From Glandiceps talaboti (taxonomy: Eukaryota; Hemichordata; Enteropneusta; Spengelidae), in contig NC_135568.1 of the NCBI RefSeq assembly GCF_964340395.1, forward strand, positions 942,501 through 1,006,500: DNA of 64,000 bases. Reading direction: 5' to 3'. Positions 57,401-64,000 of the stretch are shown piece by piece. Under the pieces are notes generated by a model, which worked only from the letters and a program-made list of their open reading frames with translations, was not told the origin of the DNA and searched no databases. The position numbers and the translations under genes are program-made. Numbering within the stretch: the first letter of the stretch is position 1; the number at the start of each line of letters is the position of its first letter.

Positions 57401-60400
57401 CATAGCTACTTTAACCTTATCAGACAACCATTGGTACATAGCTACTTTAACCTTATCAGATGACCATTGGTACATAGCTACTTTAACCTTATCAGACGAC
57501 CATTGGTACATAGCTACTTTAACCTTATCAGACAACCATTGGTACGTAGCTACTTTAACCTTATCAGATGACCATTGGTACATAGCTACTTTAATCTTAT
57601 CAGACGACCATTGGTACATAGCTACTTTAACCTTATCAGACGACCATTGGTACATAGCTACTTTAACCTTATCAGACGACCATTGGTACATAGCTACTTT
57701 AACCTTATCAGATGACCAATGGTACATAGCTACTTTAACCTTATCAGACGACCATTGGTACGTAGCTACTTTAACCTTATCAGACAACCATTGGTACATA
57801 GCTACTTTAACCTTATTAGACGACCATTGGTACATAGCTACTTTAACCTTATTAGACAACCATTGGTACATAGCTACTTTAACCTTATCAGATCACCATT
57901 GGTACATAGCTACTTTAACCTTATCAGATGACCATTGGTACATAGCTACTTTAACCTTATTAGATGACCATTGGTACGTAGCTACTTTAACCTTATCAGA
58001 TGACCATTGGTACATAGCTACTTTAACCTTATCAGATGACCATTGGTACATAGCTACTTTAACCTTATCAGATGACCATTGGTACATAGCTACTTTAACC
58101 TTATCAGATGACCATTGGTACGTAGCTACTTTAACCTTATCAGATGACCATTGGTACGTAGCTACTTTAACCTTATCAGACAACCATTGGTACATAGCTA
58201 CTTTAACCTTATCAGACAACCATTGGTACATAGCTACTTTAACCTTATCAGACAACCATTGGTACATAGCTACTTTAACCTTATCAGACAACCATTGGTA
58301 CATAGCTACTTTAACCTTATCAGATGACCATTGGTACATAGCTACTTTAACCTTATCAGACAACCATTGGTACATAGCTACTTTAACCTTATCAGACAAC
58401 CATTGGTACATAGCTACTTTAACCTTATCAGACGACCATTGGTACATAGCTACTTTAACCTTATCAGACGACCATTGGTACATAGCTACTTTAACCTTAT
58501 CAGACGACCATTGGTACATAGCTACTTTAACCTTATCAGATGACCATTGGTACGTAGCTACTTTAACCTTATCAGATGACCATTGGTACATAGCTACTTT
58601 AACCTTATCAGATGACCATTGGTACATAGCTACTTTAACCTTATCAGACGACCATTGGTACATAGCTACTTTAACCTTATTAAACGACCATTGGTACGTA
58701 GCTACTTTAACCTTATCAGATGACCATTGGTACGTAGCTACTTTAACCTTATTAAACGACCATTGGTACATAGCTACTTTAACCTTATTAGACGACCATT
58801 GGTACATAGCTACTTTAACCTTATCAGATGACCATTGGTACGTAGCTACTTTAACCTTATCAGATGACCATTGGTACATAGCTACTTTAACCTTATTAAA
58901 CGACCATTGGTACATAGCTACTTTAACCTTATCAGATGACCATTGGTACGTAGCTACTTTAACCTTATTAAAGGACCATTGGTACATAGCTACTTTAACC
59001 TTATTAAACGACCATTGGTACGTAGCTACTTTAACCTTATCAGATGACCATTGGTACATAGCTACTTTAACCTTATCAGATGACCATTGTTACATAGCTA
59101 CTTTAACCTTATCAGATGACCATTGGTACATAGCTACTTTAACCTTATCAGACGACCATTGGTACATAGCTACTTTAACCTTATTAAACGACCATTGGTA
59201 CGTAGCTACTTTAACCTTATCAGATGACCATTGGTACATAGCTACTTTAACCTTATCAGATGACCATTGTTACATAGCTACTTTAACCTTATCAGATGAC
59301 CATTGGTACATAGCTACTTTAACCTTATCAGACGACCATTGGTACATAGCTACTTTAACCTTATTAAACGACCATTGGTACGTAGCTACTTTAACCTTAT
59401 CAGATGACCATTGGTACATAGCTACTTTAACCTTATCAGACAACCATTGGTACGTAGCTACTTTAACCTTATCAGATGACCATTGGTACATAGCTACTTT
59501 AACCTTATCAGATGACCATTGGTACATAGCTACTTTAACCTTATCAGATGACCATTGGTACATAGCTACTTTAACCTTATCAGACGACCATTGGTACATA
59601 GCTACTTTAACCTTATCAGATGACCATTGGTACATAGCTACTTTAACCTTATTAAACGACCATTGGTACATAGCTACTTTAACCTTATCAGATGACCATT
59701 GGTACATAGCTACTTTAACCTTATCAGACGACCATTGGTACGTAGCTACTTTAACCTTATCAGACAACCATTGGTACATAGCTACTTTAACCTTATCAGA
59801 CGACCATTGGTACATAGCTACTTTAACCTTATCAGACGACCATTGGTACGTAGCTACTTTAACCTTATCAGACAACCATTGGTACATAGCTACTTTAACC
59901 TTATCAGATGACCAATGGTACATAGCTACTTTAACCTTATCAGACGACCATTGGTACGTAGCTACTTTAACCTTATCAGACAACCATTGGTACGTAGCTA
60001 CTTTAACCTTATCAGACAACCATTGGTACATAGCTACTTTAACCTTATCAGATGACCATTGGTACATAGCTACTTTAACCTTATCAGATGACCATTGGTA
60101 CGTAGCTACTTTAACCTTATCAGACAACCATTGGTACATAGCTACTTTAACCTTATCAGACAACCATTGGTACATAGCTACTTTAACCTTATCAGACGAC
60201 CATTGGTACATAGCTACTTTAACCTTATCAGATGACCAATGGTACATAGCTACTTTAACCTTATCAGACGACCATTGGTACGTAGCTACTTTAACCTTAT
60301 CAGACGACCATTGGTACGTAGCTACTTTAACCTTATCAGACGACCATTGGTACATAGCTACTTTAACCTTATCAGATGACCATTGGTACGTAGCTACTTT

Positions 60401-63400
60401 AACCTTATCAGACAACCATTGGTACATAGCTACTTTAACCTTATCAGATGACCATTGGTACATAGCTACTTTAACCTTATCAGATGACCATTGGTACGTA
60501 GCTACTTTAACCTTATCAGATGACCATTGGTACGTAGCTACTTTAACCTTATCAGACAACCATTGGTACATAGCTACTTTAACCTTATCAGATGACCATT
60601 GGTACATAGCTACTTTAACCTTATCAGACAACCATTGGTACATAGCTACTTTAACCTTATCAGATGACCATTGGTACATAGCTACTTTAACCTTATCAGA
60701 CAACCATTGGTACATAGCTACTTTAACCTTATCAGACGACCATTGGTACATAGCTACTTTAACCTTATCAGACAACCATTGGTACATAGCTACTTTAACC
60801 TTATCAGATGACCATTGGTACATAGCTACTTTAACCTTATCAGATGACCATTGGTACATAGCTACTTTAACCTTATCAGACGACCATTGGTACATAGCTA
60901 CTTTAACCTTATCAGACAACCATTGGTACATAGCTACTTTAACCTTATCAGACGACCATTGGTACATAGCTACTTTAACCTTATCAGATGACCATTGGTA
61001 CATAGCTACTTTAACCTTATCAGACAACCATTGGTACATAGCTACTTTAACCTTATCAGACGACCATTGGTACATAGCTACTTTAACCTTATCAGACAAC
61101 CATTGGTACATAGCTACTTTAACCTTATCAGATGACCATTGGTACATAGCTACTTTAACCTTATCAGACAACCATTGGTACATAGCTACTTTAACCTTAT
61201 CAGACAACCATTGGTACATAGCTACTTTAACCTTATCAGATAACCATTGGTACATAGCTACTTTAACCTTATCAGATGACCATTGGTACATAGCTACTTT
61301 AACCTTATCAGATGACCATTGGTACATAGCTACTTTAACCTTATCAGACAACCATTGGTACATAGCTACTTTAACCTTATCAGACAACCATTGGTACATA
61401 GCTACTTTAACCTTATCAGATAACCATTGGTACATAGCTACTTTAACCTTATCAGATGACCATTGGTACATAGCTACTTTAACCTTATCAGATGACCATT
61501 GGTACATAGCTACTTTAACCTTATCAGACAACCATTGGTACATAGCTACTTTAACCTTATCAGATGACCATTGGTACATAGCTACTTTAACCTTATCAGA
61601 TGACCATTGGTACATAGCTACTTTAACCTTATCAGATGACCATTGGTACATAGCTACTTTAACCTTATCAGACAACCATTGGTACATAGCGACTTTAACC
61701 TTATCAGATGACCATTGGTACTTAGCTACTTTAACCTTATTAAACGACCATTGGTACATAGCGACTTTAACCTTATCAGATCACCATTGGTACATAGCTA
61801 CTTTAACCTTATCAGATGACCATTGGTACATAGCTACTTTAACCTTATCAGATCACCATTGGTACATAGCTACTTTAACCTTATCAGATGACCATTGGTA
61901 CATAGCTACTTTAACCTTATCAGACAACCATTGGTACATAGCTACTTTAACCTTATCAGATGACCATTGGTACATAGCTACTTTAACCTTATCAGATGAC
62001 CATTGGTACATAGCTACTTTAACCTTATCAGACGACCATTGGTAAATAGCTACTTTAACCTTATCAGACGACCATTGGTACATAGCTACTTTAACCTTAT
62101 CAGATGACCATTGGTACATAGCTACTTTAACCTTATCAGATGACCATTGGTACTTAGCTACTTTAACCTTATCAGACGACCATTGGTACATAGCGACTTT
62201 AACCTTATCAGATGACCATTGGTACATAGCTACTTTAACCTTATCAGATGACCATTGGTACATAGCTACTTTAACCTTATCAGACGACCATTGGTGCATA
62301 GCTACTTTAACCTTATTAAACGACCATTGGTACTTAGCTACTTTAACCTTATTAAACGACCATTGGTACATAGCGACTTTAACCTTATCAGATCACCATT
62401 GGTACATAGCTACTTTAACCTTATCAGATGACCATTGGTACATAGCTACTTTAACCTTATCAGATCACCATTGGTACATAGCTACTTTAACCTTATCAGA
62501 CGACCATTGGTACATAGCTACTTTAACCTTATCGGACGACCATTGGTACATAGCTACTTTAACCTTATCAGACAACCATTGGTACATAGCTACTTTAACC
62601 TTATCAGACGACCATTGGTGCATAGCTACTTTAACCTTATCAGACGACCATTGGTACATAGCTACTTTAACCTTATTAGATGACCATTGGTACATAGCTA
62701 CTTTAACCTTATCAGATGACCATTGGTACATAGCTACTTTAACCTTATCAGACGACCATTGGTACATAGCTACTTTAACCTTATTAGATCACCATTGGTA
62801 CATAGCTACTTTAACCTTATCAGATGACCATTGGTACGTAGCTACTTTAACCTTATCAGATGACCATTGGTACATAGCTACTTTAACCTTATCAGATGAC
62901 CATTGGTACATAGCTACTTTAACCTTATCAGACGACCATTGGTACATAGCTACTTTAACCTTATCAGATGACCATTGGTACATAGCTACTTTAACCTTAT
63001 CAGATGACCATTGGTACATAGCTACTTTAACCTTATCAGATGACCATTGGTACATAGCTACTTTAACCTTATCAGATCACCATTGGTACATAGCTACTTT
63101 AACCTTATCAGACGACCATTGGTACGTAGCTACTTTAACCTTATCAGATGACCATTGGTACTTAGCTACTTTAACCTTATTAAACGACCATTGGTACATA
63201 GCGACTTTAACCTTATCAGATGACCATTGGTACTTAGCTACTTTAACCTTATCAGACGACCATTGGTACATAGCTACTTTAACCTTATCAGACGACCATT
63301 GGTACATAGCTACTTTAACCTTATCAGATAACCATTGGTACATAGCTACTTTAACCTTATCAGATGACCATTGGTGCATAGCTACTTTAACCTTATCAGA

Positions 63401-64000
63401 CAACCATTGGTACATAGCTACTTTAACCTTATCAGACAACCATTGGTACATAGCTACTTTAATCTTATCAGATGACCATTGGTACATAGCTACTTTAACC
63501 TTATCAGATGACCATTGGTACATAGCTACTTTAACCTTATCAGATGACCATTGGTACATAGCTACTTTAACCTTATCAGATGACCATTGGTACATAGCTA
63601 CTTTAACCTTATCAGACAACCATTGGTACATAGCTACTTTAACCTTATCAGATGACCATTGGTACATAGCTACTTTAACCTTATCAGACGACCATTGGTA
63701 CATAGCTACTTTAACCTTATCAGATGACCATTGGTACATAGCTACTTTAACCTTATCAGATGACCATTGGTACATAGCTACTTTAACTTTATCAGACGAC
63801 CATTGGTACATAGCTACTTTAACCTTATCAGATGACCATTGGTACATAGCTACTTTAACCTTATCAGATGACCATTGGTACATAGCTACTTTAACCTTAT
63901 CAGACGACCATTGGTGCATAGCTACTTTAATCTTATCAGATGACCATTGGTACATAGCTACTTTAACCTTATCAGATGACCATTGGTACGTAGCTACTTT
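54440..64000. repeat. 36-bp satellite array, about 265 units, running off the window
   Basis: The unit contains CTTTAACCTTATCAGATGAC and CATTGGTACATAGCTA. Spacing is 36 bp throughout: the text returns to the same register every 180 bp from 54481 to the end, so no net insertion or deletion is visible in 9.5 kb. Variation is by substitution at a few fixed sites (TGA/CGA/CAA, CATA/CGTA, TCAG/TTAG/TTAA). The minus strand reads MYQWSSDKVKVA in one frame, broken by point-mutation stops. It lies in an intron upstream of the first visible aGPCR-2 exon. Confidence 0.97.

Noticed and set aside
59270-61759. 829-codon open frame (MYQWSSDKVKVA repeats), and similar long frames across 54368-63955
   Set aside because: They arise because the 36-bp unit is a multiple of 3 and lacks a stop in this frame. 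Stops appear as random point changes, and a good acceptor plus GAIN exon lies just beyond, so this is an intron.

Overview
The window is animal nuclear DNA: split genes with GT..AG introns, small exons and very abundant tandem repeats. A modular adhesion GPCR and a macrodomain ADP-ribosyltransferase suggest a marine invertebrate, perhaps a deuterostome such as a hemichordate. That placement is inference, because no species-diagnostic sequence was recognised. I rebuilt three gene models by hand from protein homology, splice sites and codon phase; all three stay in frame across every junction.

Layout. (1) Positions 2-5963, plus strand: the 3' part of a PARP14-like gene (last macrodomain, acidic linker, WWE, PARP catalytic domain) with ten exons and 628 residues in view. 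(2) Positions 5964-8920: convergent intergenic DNA with microsatellites and a duplicated block. (3) Positions 8921-39951, minus strand: a complete 28-exon adhesion GPCR gene (1300 residues). It encodes a signal peptide, two C-type lectin modules, a WSC-like Cys module, a Thr/Gln stalk, Sushi, EGF, HormR, GAIN/GPS, 7TM and a short tail. (4) Positions 39952-45052: intergenic DNA with a cluster of minisatellites. (5) Positions 45053-54378, minus strand: the 3' 13 exons (442 residues) of a tandem paralogue, with nearly identical exon sizes and phases. (6) About 54440 to the window end: a 36-bp satellite array of about 265 units with no visible length change, in an intron of the second GPCR gene.

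Roughly a third of the window is tandem repeat. The most unusual feature is that several arrays in the first GPCR gene are fused to exon-intron junctions. The array in intron 2 is built from copies of the end of the lectin exon together with its 5' splice site. The 4-kb 23-bp array in intron 6 includes the real 5' splice site and the last 15 coding bases of the WSC-like exon. A 75-bp duplication repeats the 5' splice site of the EGF exon. This suggests repeated seeding of minisatellites from 5' splice sites. Several non-autonomous transposons (hAT-like, TA-target, palindromic) and two tRNA-derived SINEs lie in introns.

The two GPCRs are predicted cell-surface receptors with an autoproteolytic GPS. 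The PARP14-like gene is an independent, convergently transcribed neighbour, typical of stress or immune mono-ADP-ribosylation proteins.
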